Below are positions 50,163 to 62,196 of a DNA stretch of 64,000 nt, piece after piece; position 1 is the stretch's first letter; the number at the start of each line of letters is the position of its first letter. The DNA is taken from NCBI GenBank assembly GCA_902984215.1, contig CADWAF010000719.1, positions 1-64,000 of the forward strand, written 5' to 3'. The notes under the pieces were generated by a model. The model saw nothing but the letters and a program-made list of their open reading frames with translations, was not told the origin of the DNA and ran no database searches. The position numbers and the translations under genes were made by a program. This DNA comes from Willaertia magna. Its lineage: Eukaryota > Heterolobosea > Eutetramitea > Acrasida > Naegleriidae.

Positions 50163-52381
50163 ATGAAAGATGAAAGAGTTTCAATATATGACATTATCCA
50201 TGTATTTGAGCAAACCAATTCATTGATGTCCAGTACGACGTCAACTGGGTCATTCTCAGAAGACGACGACTCTTCTTCGTTTAGACTTTCTAGGATAGAA
50301 GAAGATGAAGATGAAGAATTATTAGTTGATATACGAGCTGATGATTACGGACCTACAACTCCTCGTTCAGAAAATTCAACTCCCGTTTCAACTGGTGATG
50401 GTAAATCCCCTCCAGTTAATAATGTCATATGTAACACATCAGCGAATATAAATACAGCAAAGTTAAATGTAGATTTACATAATATGAGTGACGAAAAACG
50501 AATGTTAGAAATACTAGAAGAAATAGAATCAAAATCGGAAACTCCAATAAACTATAAGAAAGACTATTTAGAACCTAAACGTAAAGGAACCCTATTACAT
50601 ACAGCAGCTAGACTTGATTTCCTAACTGTCATGCAACATCTTTTAGACTATCAGCCTGATTTACTTGAGTCTAAAGACAAAACAGGTGCAGTAAGTAGTA
50701 ACTAAATTTACTAATTCAACCTAACCTAATCCATTAAACTAAACCAAACCTAACTAAACCTTTGCCAACCTACTCAACTTTACTCATCAATAACCATCTC
50801 ACTACCCTTATTTATCATTTGAATATTTTTTCCATAAAAATACTGTAAATTTTTTCAACTCTGTTTGGTGGGTGGTTGGTTCTGTAACTTTTAATAATGA
50901 AACCATAATAATAATAACAATGAAATTTAAAATAATAACAATAATAGACACCAATCTTTTATGCATGTGGATCAGCTCATAGTAAAGCAACTACCATGTT
51001 AGCCATTAATGGAGCACAATTAAACATTCAAGATAAATATGAATCTTCACCACTTTCCGTTTCCTTAAATAGTAAAAATAAATTAAAAGGCTACACTGTT
51101 TCACGTACTTTACTTGGATTTCATGTAGATGTTGAATTTAAAGTTTATTGTGGAAATACAATATTACATTTAGCTTGTAGAGAAGGAGATTTAGAAAAAG
51201 TACAATTTATTGTAGAAGATTTAAAACATAATATATTTAGAAAGAATACAAAACAAGAATCATGTTTATTTCGTGCAGTTAAACATGAAAATGTTTGTAA
51301 ATATTTATTAGATTATTGTGAAAAAGAAATTGGACATGATAGATTATTAAAATTAATTTCAATGACAAATGATCAAGGTAGAACAGTATTTCATCATTGT
51401 TGTGCTAAAGGATATTTACAATCATTTATACATATATTAAATAGTTTAAAAGAAGATAAAGATAGAGTTGAAATGTTAGTTAATGAAAGAGATACAGCAT
51501 ATGGTTTTTCACCACTTCACATTTGTGTTTTAAATGAACATTCAGATGAAATATTTGCAATTTTATTAAGATCTAAAGAAGTTAAATTAGATATTCAAAA
51601 TCTATCAGGTGACACTCCTTTACATATTGCTTTAAGAAATGAAAAGATTGAAATGGTTAAAGAATTATATCATTTATATTCTTCTAAAAGTTTAAATTTA
51701 AAAAATAATCAAAGAAAAACAATTGATAAATTAGCAAAAGAACATGATATTGATTTAAAGAAATTAGAAAAAGAATTAGAGAAAGAAAATGCTGGAATTG
51801 AAAAGGAAGGTTTTTGGGGTTCACTCTTTAAAAGTAAAAAAGTTAAGAAAAATACATCCACTTTAACAAAAGAAGCTGAAAATAGAATGTCAATGGCAAC
51901 TATTGCTGCAAAAAGAAAATCACAACTTGGTATTGGAACAGATTCATGGGATCCACAAAAATACTTTTTAGGTCACGAAATGATAGATCAAGAACATTCA
52001 CAATTAATTGCTTGGTTAAAGAATTTATCAGAAGCTGCACTAACGAGTCAATCACATTGGGTTGTTGGTTATGTGATAGGTTGTTGTGCAGAATATACAG
52101 ATTTCCACTTTAAAGATGAAGAACAAGTAATGTTAAAATATAGAAAAGGTTTAGGTGAAGAATATGTTAAAAAACATTTAGAAGAACATGAAACTTTTAC
52201 TACAAAGATAAAACAAGTACATAAAGAATATATAAGAAATCATAGTGCTTCATTAGATATTGAATTACTGAAATATTTAGTCAATTGGTTATTGAAGCAT
52301 ATAAATTTTACAGATAGACATTTAGTTCAATATGTAAATTCACATAAACCTGATGATGAAATAAGTCAGTGTACGAAATAA
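50163..52381 (+). CDS. Ankyrin-repeat protein with a C-terminal hemerythrin domain
   Basis: Exons 50163-50690 and 50948-52381 give 653 residues; the 257-base intron is GTAAGT...AATAG. The splice forms a textbook ankyrin turn (DKTGATPIFYACG). Ankyrin repeats continue through GTLLHTAARLDFLTVMQHLL, NTILHLACREGDLEKVQFIV, RTVFHHCCAKGYLQSFIHIL, FSPLHICVLNEHSDEIFAIL and DTPLHIALRNEKIEMVKEL, at about 135-430. A Lys/Glu linker follows. Residues about 509-642 are a hemerythrin fold with all seven di-iron ligands by my alignment: His526, His563, Glu567, His586, His590, His627 and Asp632 (motifs IDQEH, HFKDEE, HLEEH, HINFTD). It could sense O2, iron or redox and signal through ankyrin partners (inference). 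The Ser/Glu-rich N-terminal 120 residues are probably disordered. Confidence 0.93.
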
Positions 52382-52546
52382 ACAATTTATTTATCATTCT
52401 TATTATTGTAAACATTAGATCAAGTATTTTCCTATTTAAATAATTCTCCTAGTTTTGCTTTTTGTTTTTCTAATTTTCTAAAATTCTCCTTTAGCGTCCT
52501 TTTTTAAAAAAACAGAAAAAAAATCAAATAAAAAAATTAAAAAAAA

Positions 52547-53323
52547 ATGTCTAACAAGAGTGGAGGGATTATTGCAACTTCTTATCAACAAACTATTAAT
52601 TTTATTAATCAATTACAAAGCTTAACAAATACAAGTGCAGGAAGAGATAAATGTACAAAAATCTTACAATATGGATGTAAAATTATAGAAGAAATTATAG
52701 AAAGAACTACCGCACCAACAACAGAAAATAAAGAAGTATTAGTTCGTGTACAAAGAGTTGGTGCAGGATTAGCAACCGCAAGAAGAGTTATGCGTTTCTG
52801 GAAACCATTTCAAGGATATATTGCATTACTTCAATTTATTGAAAGTTTATTAACAGGAAAGAGACAAACTGTAGTTAATCTATTTGATTTATTATCTAAA
52901 TTATGTATGGCCCATTACTTTTTAGTTGATCATCTTACATGGGCCTCAAGAGAGAAAGTCCTTTCTGACATGTCCCTCGAACAGGCACAAAAGAATGAAT
53001 TCTTTTTTGCAACTTTATTTAATAATAATAGAAATGCAGATTATTCAAGAATTAGTGTAAATTTTTGGTTTTATGGTGTCATATTTAGTTTAATTGCTCA
53101 AGGTTTAAAACATGCTGAATTTCTAAGGAATAATGATAAATCTTTTGATTTTAAAGATCCACAACAAAAGAAGATGATTCGTACTTTTATTGCTTTATTA
53201 TGTGATTTAGGTACTGCTGCAATCTTAGCAAAGAAAGTTGGCATACAAAATAAGGCTGTTTTAGGTTTATTAGGTGTTGTTTCTTCTTTAATTACCATCT
53301 ATGATACATGGCCATCACAATAA
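52547..53323 (+). CDS. PEX11: Peroxisomal membrane protein PEX11
   Basis: This is a 258-residue PEX11-family protein, which elongates and divides peroxisomes. The start is at AAAAAAAATGTCT. An N-terminal amphipathic region (FINQLQSLTNTSAGRDKCTKILQYGCKII, 14-42) matches the membrane-remodelling helix of the family. RVGAGLATARRVMRFWKPF, LSKLCMAHYFLVDHLTWASR and the terminal hydrophobic GLLGVVSSLITIYDTWP also fit. It resembles fungal and plant PEX11 in length. The stop is only 16 bases from the stop of the convergent PB1-domain gene, so 3' ends overlap or abut. Its presence implies that the organism has peroxisomes. Confidence 0.93.
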   Translation: MSNKSGGIIATSYQQTINFINQLQSLTNTSAGRDKCTKILQYGCKIIEEIIERTTAPTTENKEVLVRVQRVGAGLATARRVMRFWKPFQGYIALLQFIESLLTGKRQTVVNLFDLLSKLCMAHYFLVDHLTWASREKVLSDMSLEQAQKNEFFFATLFNNNRNADYSRISVNFWFYGVIFSLIAQGLKHAEFLRNNDKSFDFKDPQQKKMIRTFIALLCDLGTAAILAKKVGIQNKAVLGLLGVVSSLITIYDTWPSQ

Positions 53324-53339
53324 TCATTTGTATTTTTAA

Positions 53340-54761
53340 TTAAATATAATAGGTATTTACTTGATTTTCTTCTTTTCTTGTAATTAATTCTACAACTACT
53401 TTTTGTATGTCACCCTTAAATCTTTTTAATAAAATTAAATTTAATTCAATATCTACAAATCCCATTTCTTGTAATAATTTTAATTCCGTTTCATAAGAAG
53501 GTTCATTATTATTATCTGAAAATGCATTATTATTTGAAGATGACGATATGTCACTTGTACGTAATGTACTTAATTTTTGAACTAATTGTTGTAAAGTATT
53601 ACTTTGATTTAAATCTATATTTTGATTATTCGGATTAGGTACTGGAATAAATATTTGTTTAAAAGTATGAGTTCCATTAAAATGTTTATCTTTTATATTT
53701 TCATCTAAATAACATTCTTCACATAAATCAAATCCATCATTATCTTGACTACAATCTTTACATCTAAAACGTTTTCCAATCCAATCTCTACGATTACAAC
53801 CGTCACAAACTATTCCAAAATGTGGTCCAGTTTCTGTATCAATTTGTGGTAAATAATTATTTGAAGAAGAAGTAGTACTTGTATTTGGAGATAAATTATT
53901 ATGATTTTGAACTAATTTCATAATTTGTTGAAGTAATTGAGCTGACACATCTAACTCTATTGTTTTGTCTTCTTCCCCTCCATTATTATTATTATCATTA
54001 TTAAGAATATCACGTAAATTATTATTATCAAAAGAAGTACCATTATTAGGTTGTACATTTGAAGGATCATTAAAAGGAAATTGTAAAGGATGTGGATAAG
54101 AATGTACATTAGTCATACGACCTCCCCTACCTCCTCTGTAATGATGATGATTGAAACGATGTGATGGATGAAAATGATGTGGCGGTTGACCATTATTTAA
54201 TAAATTTCCATAAGGAGAGAAACGATGTTGTTCATTATTGAATCTTTGTTTTTTTGGCATAATTTGTATTTTTAATAAATTAATGTAACCATAATTTTGA
54301 AGAATAAATAAAGCCTGTTTCCATTCCATTTCAGTTGAAAAATCAATCCATTCATTTTCTTCATCTAAATATTTAAAATTAAATTCTTCAATTGGAAAGG
54401 CTTGGTTCCATTTTGTTTGGAAAAGATTTAGAAAATCTTCAAAGGTACAGGTTTTAATGTTTATTGCTATTCTACGTACTTGTGTTGGTGGTTGATTTAA
54501 TCCTTTTTGAAAAACGTAAACTTTAAGGTTTTTAATGTCGGGATTAGTGTTGTTGTTGTTTTGTTGTTGATTACTATGTAGTGGATTAAGCGTAGTAGTT
54601 GTCATGAATGAATAATTAGATATTGTATCACTATTAGGATCGAAACTCATTGGTCTTGTAGTATTGTTGTCATTATTCATAAAAACTTGTTGTTGATTAT
54701 TATTCGTGTTGTTGTCAATGTTATTATTGCTCGGCGACTGGAATGGGTGGATTGGATCCAT
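53340..54761 (-). CDS. PB1-ZZ-UBA protein, p62/NBR1-like selective-autophagy receptor
   Basis: This encodes 473 residues. A PB1 domain occupies about 78-168 (LKVYVFQKG, CTFEDFLNLFQTKWNQ, NFKYLDEENEWIDFSTEMEW), with the acidic OPCA-like DEENEW loop used for head-to-tail binding. A ZZ zinc finger at about 315-366 has CDGCNRRDWIGKRFRCKDC, DLCEECY and HTFK. A C-terminal UBA-like domain at about 424-463 contains LLQEMGFVDIELNLILLKRFKGD. The order PB1-ZZ-UBA is that of p62/SQSTM1 and NBR1, which deliver ubiquitinated cargo to autophagosomes; the FW (Ig-like) domain of NBR1 is absent. Asn- and His-rich linkers separate the domains. An Atg8-interacting motif cannot be fixed by eye. Confidence 0.88.
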   Translation of the reverse strand: MDPIHPFQSPSNNNIDNNTNNNQQQVFMNNDNNTTRPMSFDPNSDTISNYSFMTTTTLNPLHSNQQQNNNNTNPDIKNLKVYVFQKGLNQPPTQVRRIAINIKTCTFEDFLNLFQTKWNQAFPIEEFNFKYLDEENEWIDFSTEMEWKQALFILQNYGYINLLKIQIMPKKQRFNNEQHRFSPYGNLLNNGQPPHHFHPSHRFNHHHYRGGRGGRMTNVHSYPHPLQFPFNDPSNVQPNNGTSFDNNNLRDILNNDNNNNGGEEDKTIELDVSAQLLQQIMKLVQNHNNLSPNTSTTSSSNNYLPQIDTETGPHFGIVCDGCNRRDWIGKRFRCKDCSQDNDGFDLCEECYLDENIKDKHFNGTHTFKQIFIPVPNPNNQNIDLNQSNTLQQLVQKLSTLRTSDISSSSNNNAFSDNNNEPSYETELKLLQEMGFVDIELNLILLKRFKGDIQKVVVELITRKEENQVNTYYI

Positions 54762-54977
54762 GTTTCAATTTTTTTTTATTTGAACCTGCTTTTGTTTTGA
54801 AATTGTGGAATTGTTTTTTTAGAATTTTTAAAAATTAGAAAATACAAGAAACCATAATTCCAAAAGCTATTTCTCTCTCCTTTTCTTTTCTATTGAAAAA
54901 GAGCTCTGCATTAGGGTTTGTCAGTTATTTATCTTTGCATTTAATACTGCAATTTTCTTTTTGAATTTTATAAAAAA

Positions 54978-56516
54978 ATGAGTATTCAACCAGGTGCTAC
55001 GCCACTAGCACTTGAAGAAAAAGTAAATGAAAGAATAGTGCAACCAAATACTAGTCTTCCTAAACGTGTTACTCAAATTCGCTATGGTTTATTTACTTCG
55101 GAAGATATGAGAAGATTATCTACTATACAAATTACAAATCAATTTTACTATACTCCCGATAAAAAAGGATTTCCTCATGGTCCTTTAGACCCTAGATTAG
55201 GTACGGGTACAAAGAGAGATACTTGTGAAACATGTGGACTAAGCGTTGCAGATTGTATTGGTCACTATGGTTATGTTAAATTAGAATTACCTGTGTTCCA
55301 TATAGGTTATATAGGAAATATTGTTGAAATTTTACAAAGAATTTGTAAAGACTGTTCTAGAGTTTTATTACCAGAATCTGAAATACAATCATATAGAAAT
55401 AAATTTAGAAGACCAAATCTAGATAATCAACAACGTAAAGGTTTATATAAAAAAGTTGGTGAATTGTGTAAGAAATGTGCTGTTTGCCCACATTGTGGAG
55501 GATTAAATGGTAAAGTGACAAAGTTAAATGCAATTAAAATTGTTCATGAAAAGTATAAGGTTTCATCTACAAGAAAAGGAAAAGATGAAGTTGATACTGC
55601 TGCAAAAGAATTTGAAAGTGAACTTGAAGGTGCTGTTCATTTAAATAATGAATTAAAAGATTTTACAAAAGAAGCTCAAGATGATATTAATCCTATAAGA
55701 TGTTTAAAATTATTTAAAAACATTTCAGATACAGATGTAGAAGTATTTAATATGAATCCTAAAATTGTTAGACCAGAATGTTTTATTTTAACTCATTTCT
55801 TAGTCCCTCCTTTAGTTATAAGACCTACTGTTATAACAGATGGTGGTACAAATGAAGATGATTTAACAGTACAAATGAAGAAAATTATTGAAACGAATAT
55901 AATCTTAAAAGAAAGTATTGAAAAGGGACATTTTGTTGAAAACTTTATGGAAAAGTGGGATACTTTACAATTAGAAGCTGCTTTATATATTAACGCTGAT
56001 ACTAGAAATATACCCTCTTATATAAATAAAAAGAAGATTGGAAAAACGTTGTGTCAAAGATTGAAAGGTAAACATGGTAGATTTAGAGGTAATCTTAGTG
56101 GTAAAAGAGCTAATTTTACGGGACGTACTGTCATTGGTCCTGATCCTAATTTGGAAATTAATCAAGTTGGCGTTCCAGAGTTGATTGCTAAGGTTTTAAC
56201 TTTTCCAGAAGTTGTTAATAGAAGTAATAAGAAGTTTTTACAATCACTTGTTTTGAATGGTCCTACTCTTCATCCTGGTGCTAACTTTGTTGTTAAGGGT
56301 GATGGTGTTAGAAAGAATTTATCTTTTGTTAAAGATAGAAGGGAAATTTCAGATGAGCTAAGATTTGGTGATGTTGTTGAGAGACACATTATAAATGGAG
56401 ATTATGCTCTTTTCAATAGACAACCTTCACTTCACAGATTGAGTATTATGTGTCACCGTGTTAAGGTTTTACCTTATAGAACATTTAGATTTAATGTTTG
56501 TGACTGTGCTCCTTAT

Positions 56517-56548
<32 letters not shown>

Positions 56549-59267
56549 ACACATTCCCCAAACACAAGAGGCAAAAGCTGAAGCAGCAAATCTTTTGGAT
56601 ATCTTAAAGAATTTAATTACACCAAAGAATGGTGATCCTGTAATTTCTTGTAATCAAGACTTTTTAACTGCTGCCTTTAAGATGACAAGAAAGAATACTT
56701 TCTTTGATAGAGCAGAGTTTTGTATGTTATGTTCATATATGGGTATAGAAGATAAGAAGATTGATCTTCCACCTCCAACTATAATAAAACCAGTTGAGTT
56801 ATGGACTGGTAAACAATTATTTTCATTATTAGTTAAACCAAATAACTATACAAACGTATTTGTCAATTTTGAAACAAAGGCAAAGAATTATTCAGGAAAA
56901 GATGAACACATGTGTCCTAATGATGGTTATGTATGTTTTAGAAATAGTTATCTTATTAGTGGTAATTTAGATAAGAAAACTTTAGGTGATGGTAGTAAGA
57001 ACTCATTGTTTTATGTTTTAATTAGAACTGTTGGTCCAGCTTATTCAGCTGCATGTATGGCTAGAGTAGCTAGAGTTACATCTAGATGGTTAATGAACCA
57101 CGGTTTCACTATTGGTATTGATGATGTTATGCCTTCCTCAATTTTAACAGAAAAGAAGAAAACTATTTTAGCTGAAGGTTATAGTGTTTGTGACGATTTA
57201 ATTAAGAAATATAAAGCAGGTAAATTAGAACCACAACCTGGTTGCAATGCAGAACAAACCTTAGAAGCAAAACTAAATAAGGAGTTATCTGAAATTAGAG
57301 GTAGAGCTGGTTCTATGTGTGTTAATGAATTACATTGGCTTAATGCCCCATTAACTATGGCTGTTTGCGGTTCTAAAGGTTCAGTTATTAACATTTCTCA
57401 AATGATTGCTTGTGTAGGTCAGCAAACTGTTGGTGGTAGTCGTATTGTAAATGGTTTTATGAATAGATCTTTACCACACTTTCCATTATATTCAAGAGAA
57501 CCAGATGCTAAAGGTTTTGTTGCAAATAGTTTCTTTACTGGTTTGACACCAACTGAATTCTTTTTCCACACTATGGCTGGAAGAGAAGGTTTAGTAGATA
57601 CTGCTGTTAAAACTGCAGAAACAGGTTATATGCAAAGAAGATTGATGAAAGCTCTAGAAGATTTATTTGTAGCTTATGATGGTTCAGTAAGATCATCTGA
57701 CAACTCTATAGTTCAATTTATTTACGGTGATGATGGTATGGATCCACATCGTATGGAAAGTGACGAATATGGTAGACCACTTAATTTCCAATATACAATG
57801 TTACACGAACAACAAACTAACTTACCAGAATCTCATGAAGTTGCATTAACACCTACAGAAATTAGAAGTAAATTACGTGACTATTTAAACTCACCTGAAA
57901 TATCAATATTATTTTCAGATAAATTTAAAGAAGAATTGAATGAATATATGAGTAAATTTATTAAAACAATTGAAGAGAATTTAATAAACATTCAACGATT
58001 AAGAGAAACAAGAAAAACAGAAGAAGATAGAGCAGCATGGGATAGAGTAGCTAACTATTTTGAAAGAATTACAGATAGACAATTGAATGCATTCTTCCAA
58101 GCATGTAAACGTAAATATATTAAGGCTAGAGCAGAACCTGGAGAACCTGTCGGAGGTATTGCTGGTCAATCCATTGGTGAACCTACAACTCAAATGACTT
58201 TGAAAACTTTCCACTTTGCAGGTGTTGCTAGTATGAGAGTTAGTATGGGTGTTCCTCGTATTAAGGAAATTATTGATGCAACTAAGAATATTAGTACACC
58301 TATTATTACAGCTTATTTAGATGTTCCTAAAGATGCAACTAAAAGACAGAAAGAGATTGCAGCACGTGTTGTTAAAGGTAGAATTGAAAAAACAACATTG
58401 GGTCAAATTGTTAATTATATTAGAGAAGTATATGATTTAGGTATTTGTTATATTGAAATTGATTTAGATTATAAGAATATATCTGCTCTTCAATTAGATT
58501 TAGATGCTGAAAGTGTTAAGAATTCAATTTTGTATTCTCCACTAATGAGATTTGATAAAGGAAAGGGAGCAAAAGCAAAGTTATCAGATGAACCAGGATT
58601 AGTACAAATTCATAACGGAAAGGTTCGTGTTTATCCACCATCTGTTGATAGAGATAAGATGTACTTTAATATTCAAAGATTAAAAAGATATTTACCTGAA
58701 GTTATTGTAGCAGGTATACCTTCTACTACAAGAGCTGTTATCAATGAAGAGAAGGGTAATATTTACTTATTAGTTGAAGGTATAGATGTATTAGCAGTAA
58801 TGGGTACACCTGGTGTTAATCCGAAAATAACAAAATCAAATAACATTATTGAATTATCAACTACATTAGGTATTGAATCAGCAAGGAAAGTAATTATGGA
58901 TGAAATTATCTTAACTACAAGTAGTTATGGTATGAACATTGATAGTAGACATATTAAATTATTAGCTGATATTATGACTTCAAAAGGAGATGTTTTCGGT
59001 ATTCAAAGACATCATATTGCTAAGATGAGAGATAGTGTATTAAAGATGGCCTCTTTTGAACAAACAACTGATCACTTATTTGATGCTGCCTCACATACAA
59101 GAGTAGATGATGTTGCAGGTGTTAGTGAATGTATTATTATGGGTGTTCCAATACCTATTGGTACAGGTTTATTCAAATTATTAAGAGATGCTCATGTTGA
59201 TGTTAAAAGAAAATTACCTGCCTCAAGACCTAAACCAATCTTTTCAAACAAATCTTTATTTATGTAA
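54978..59267 (+). CDS. RPC1: DNA-directed RNA polymerase III largest subunit
   Basis: This is an intronless 1429-residue Pol III large subunit, which makes tRNA, 5S rRNA and U6. The N-terminal zinc-binding region has CETCGLSVADCIGHYGY and CPHCGGLNGKVTK, which match the Pol III clamp rather than Pol I or II. The catalytic NADFDGDEMNLH with three Mg-binding Asp residues is at about 513-524. The bridge and trigger-loop region has GEPVGGIAGQSIGEPTTQMTLKTFHFAG at about 1054-1081. MGTPGVNP and GVPIPIGTGLF near the end match RPC1; no heptad CTD is present, ruling out Pol II. Length agrees with other RPC1 proteins (about 1390-1460). The ATG follows TTATAAAAAA. A TTAGGGTTTG element at about 54912 lies upstream. 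Confidence 0.97.
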
Positions 59268-59350
59268 ATTCATTGTAAAGTTTAAATTATTTTTATAATT
59301 ATTTTTTACAATATTTTATTATTATTATTTTAATATTTTGTGTTAAAAAA

Positions 59351-60367
59351 ATGCAATTTAATAGAAGATTTAAAATTATATTTCAATATTTAGGAACGAA
59401 ATATGAAGGATATCAAAAACAAAATGTTGGTGGAAAATCAAAACCAAAAACAAAAACAATTCAAGGAGAAATTGAAAATGCAATTAATAAATATTTTAAT
59501 ATTCAACAACAACAATCATCACAACAACAACAATATATTTATCTTGTAGGAAGTTCTAGAACAGATGCCGGCGTTCATGCACTTCACAATACTGGACATT
59601 TTGATATAGATAATGAAAGTTATTTAAAAAGAAAAGAAAAATATGAAAATTCTTTACATACTGGAATGAATTTCTTTTTAAGTGAAGAAGATATTTGTAT
59701 TTGTAAATGTGAAGAAAAACCATTACATTTCCATTCAAGATTTTTCGTAAAAGAACGTGAATATCAATATAGAATTTTAATTGGTGGTTCAAAATCTGAT
59801 TTATCTCATAAAACTCCTTTTTTAAAAGATAGATTTTGGACAATAACTTTACCTTATAGTAGTGAATATAAAACACCAATAACTAATGATCTTTTTAATG
59901 TTGATTTAATGAGAGAATGTGCAAATTTATTTTTAGGAAAACATAATTTTTCAAATTTTTGTAAAACTAACATTCCAGAAGGTGTTACAAGAGAAAGAAC
60001 AATTACTGAAATAAGTGTGACAGAACATGAAATTGAACCAGATATTAATTTAAATCCTTTACAATTTTCTGAAAGAATTTGTAAAGAAATTAGATTAAAG
60101 GTTAGAGGTCATTCTTTCTTACAACATCAAATAAGAATGATGGTTTACTCTCTAGTTAATGTTGCTTTAGGAAAGATTAGTAAGGAAGACATTCAGTTTG
60201 CATTAGATAATCCTTTGGTTACAAATATTAAGAAGGGAACTGCTCCTGCTTGTGGTCTCTATTTAACAGATATCACTTATTATGATGATAATGATGAGTC
60301 TGTGATAAATAGAATAAGGGAAAAGGAAGAAGAAGGGATACCATTAGATGAGGAAAATGATGAATAA
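59351..60367 (+). CDS. tRNA pseudouridine synthase, TruA family
   Basis: This is a 338-residue TruA-family enzyme, which converts uridine to pseudouridine in tRNA anticodon stems (positions 38-40 in the bacterial enzyme). The catalytic Asp72 lies in VGSSRTDAGVHAL. FKIIFQYLGTKYEGYQKQ (8-25), FHSRFFVKEREYQYRI, FLGKHNFSNFCK and KVRGHSFLQHQIRMMVYSLVNVALG follow, as in the family. Its closest type by eye is the short bacterial or mitochondrial PUSL1 form rather than PUS1. A Gln-rich insertion (residues 52-61) and an acidic tail are species-specific additions. No clear presequence is seen. The gene starts 84 bases after RPC1, and its stop is 4 bases from that of convergent CCT2. Confidence 0.93.
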   Translation: MQFNRRFKIIFQYLGTKYEGYQKQNVGGKSKPKTKTIQGEIENAINKYFNIQQQQSSQQQQYIYLVGSSRTDAGVHALHNTGHFDIDNESYLKRKEKYENSLHTGMNFFLSEEDICICKCEEKPLHFHSRFFVKEREYQYRILIGGSKSDLSHKTPFLKDRFWTITLPYSSEYKTPITNDLFNVDLMRECANLFLGKHNFSNFCKTNIPEGVTRERTITEISVTEHEIEPDINLNPLQFSERICKEIRLKVRGHSFLQHQIRMMVYSLVNVALGKISKEDIQFALDNPLVTNIKKGTAPACGLYLTDITYYDDNDESVINRIREKEEEGIPLDEENDE

Positions 60368-60371
60368 GAAT

Positions 60372-62007
60372 TTATTGTTGACGTTGTCTTGGAGCAGAGT
60401 ACACAATACTGTCTGCACGAATAATCATTTCAGCTGCTTCAGAAGCAGATAAAAGAACTTGTTCCTTAACTCTAAAAGATTCTGTTATACCTAATTTTCT
60501 TACATTATCAATTTCACCTTGAACAATATCAATACCTGCATCAGAATTACCTTTATAATGTTCAGTTTCTAGTATTGAAACTAATTCAGCAGAATCTAAA
60601 CCTGCATTATCAGAAATAATTGCTGGCATAGTTTTTAAAGCTGCTGCAAATGCTTCCATAGCAATAGATTCCTTTCCAGGTGTTTGTTTAGAAGCTTCTT
60701 GTACTGCTTTTGCCATTAACATTTCACTACAACCACCACCTAAAACAGTTCGTGAATTTTTAACAGTTTGTTGTAAAACACATAATGCATCATGTAAAGA
60801 ACGTTCTGCTTCATCTAATAAATGTGTTGATGCACCACGTAATACAATAGTACATGCTTCATTTCTTGCACAACCAGTAAATCTTAATAATTTATCTTCT
60901 CCTATAATAATTTCTTCAACACGATCACAATGACCTAATTTAACAAGTTCTGGATGATCAAATGTTGAAACAATTTCTGAACCTAAACATAATGCTAATC
61001 TTTCAACACCTTCAAAATCTGCATGTTCAATTGCCATAACACCATGGTCAGCAAAGAATTCTTGTGGATAATCATAAATTAATTGTCTGTTAATAAAAAC
61101 ATTAATTCCGTGATCAATAATCTTTTGACATTTCTTTTTCATCTTTTCTTTTTCTGTCTTTTCAATTTCTGATAACATTTCAATACTTGAAGTTTTAACT
61201 ATTGCTCCACCAATTTTAATTTTATCAGTATCCATAGGAGTATTAGCAACTAAGATTTTACAATTTTCCATTACTTTTGGTTGACCAACACCAATAGATT
61301 TATCTAAAATAAAACCTTCATCTAAATAACTGTCTCTCATACTACCACCAGCTTTCTTTAAAATTTGAATATGATTTAAATCTGTATTTCCTTTTAATCT
61401 TAAAATTGCTTCTACTGCTAATGAAGCAAATAATTCCTTTTCTTGAGTTAAAATTTTTGAACTTAAAGTTGTTCTTGCAATATTTAATAAATCTGCTTTA
61501 AATGCTTCTGGATCTTGTCCATGATCTACTGAACTATTTAAAAGAGCATCATGAGCAACTTTTAAAGCTTTTCTCCAACCATCAATTATAGTTTGAGGGT
61601 GAATTTTTTGATCTAATAACTTTTCTGCTTGTCTTAATAATTCTCCAGCGAAAACGCAAACACTAGTTGTACCATCACCAACTTCTTCATCTTGAGTTTT
61701 AGCAATATCTACTAAAATTTTTGCAGAAGGATTATGTACGGAAAGTGCTTTAACAATTGTGGCACCATCGTTAGTTACTTCAACTTTTGCATCGCTTCCT
61801 TCAGAGAATCTGGTAAGGATTTTATCCATACCTTTTGGACCAAGGGTTGATTTTAAAAGGTCTGCAATAGCAATAGCACCAATGATATTACTCTATTTTA
61901 AACAGTTAGATTTAAACAAGGCTTTAAAATTTAAAATTACTTACCAAATATGCCATTTCACCCTTTTCTTCATGTCCTCCCATCTTTAAAACATCATTAG
62001 CTGACAT
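60372..62007 (-). CDS. CCT2: T-complex protein 1 subunit beta (chaperonin CCT2)
   Basis: Exons 61945-62007 and 60372-61892 give 527 residues, against 535 in human CCT2. The 52-base intron is GTAAGT...AATAG and falls between codons. Exon 1 starts [21 protein letters not shown]; joining it to [21 protein letters not shown] restores the nucleotide-binding loop missing from the single open frame. [11 protein letters not shown] and [17 protein letters not shown] are the ATP-binding and hydrolysis motifs, and [32 protein letters not shown] and [16 protein letters not shown] match the beta subunit. CCT folds actin and tubulin in the cytosol as a 16-mer. Expression is usually high, but no regulatory element is visible. 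Confidence 0.97.
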
Positions 62008-62196
62008 TGTATTCTTCTTCTTATCGTACGGAAATAAAAATTAAAAATTAGTGGGTAAAACTAGTTGCTTTATTTTTTTTTGTAAGTATCTCGGAAGAGT
62101 ACCAAGGAAACAAGGAAGCTAGCATCAAGCCTTGATAAAAATTTCACAAAGACCAAGATGATGACTTGGTTGCAATTATTAGAATTAAAAGTTGTT

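Noticed and set aside
50715..50765. CCTAA-rich text in an intron as an internal telomere repeat
   Set aside because: Units are irregular and mixed with ACCAAACC; it lies inside a GT...AG intron between two well-joined ankyrin exons.
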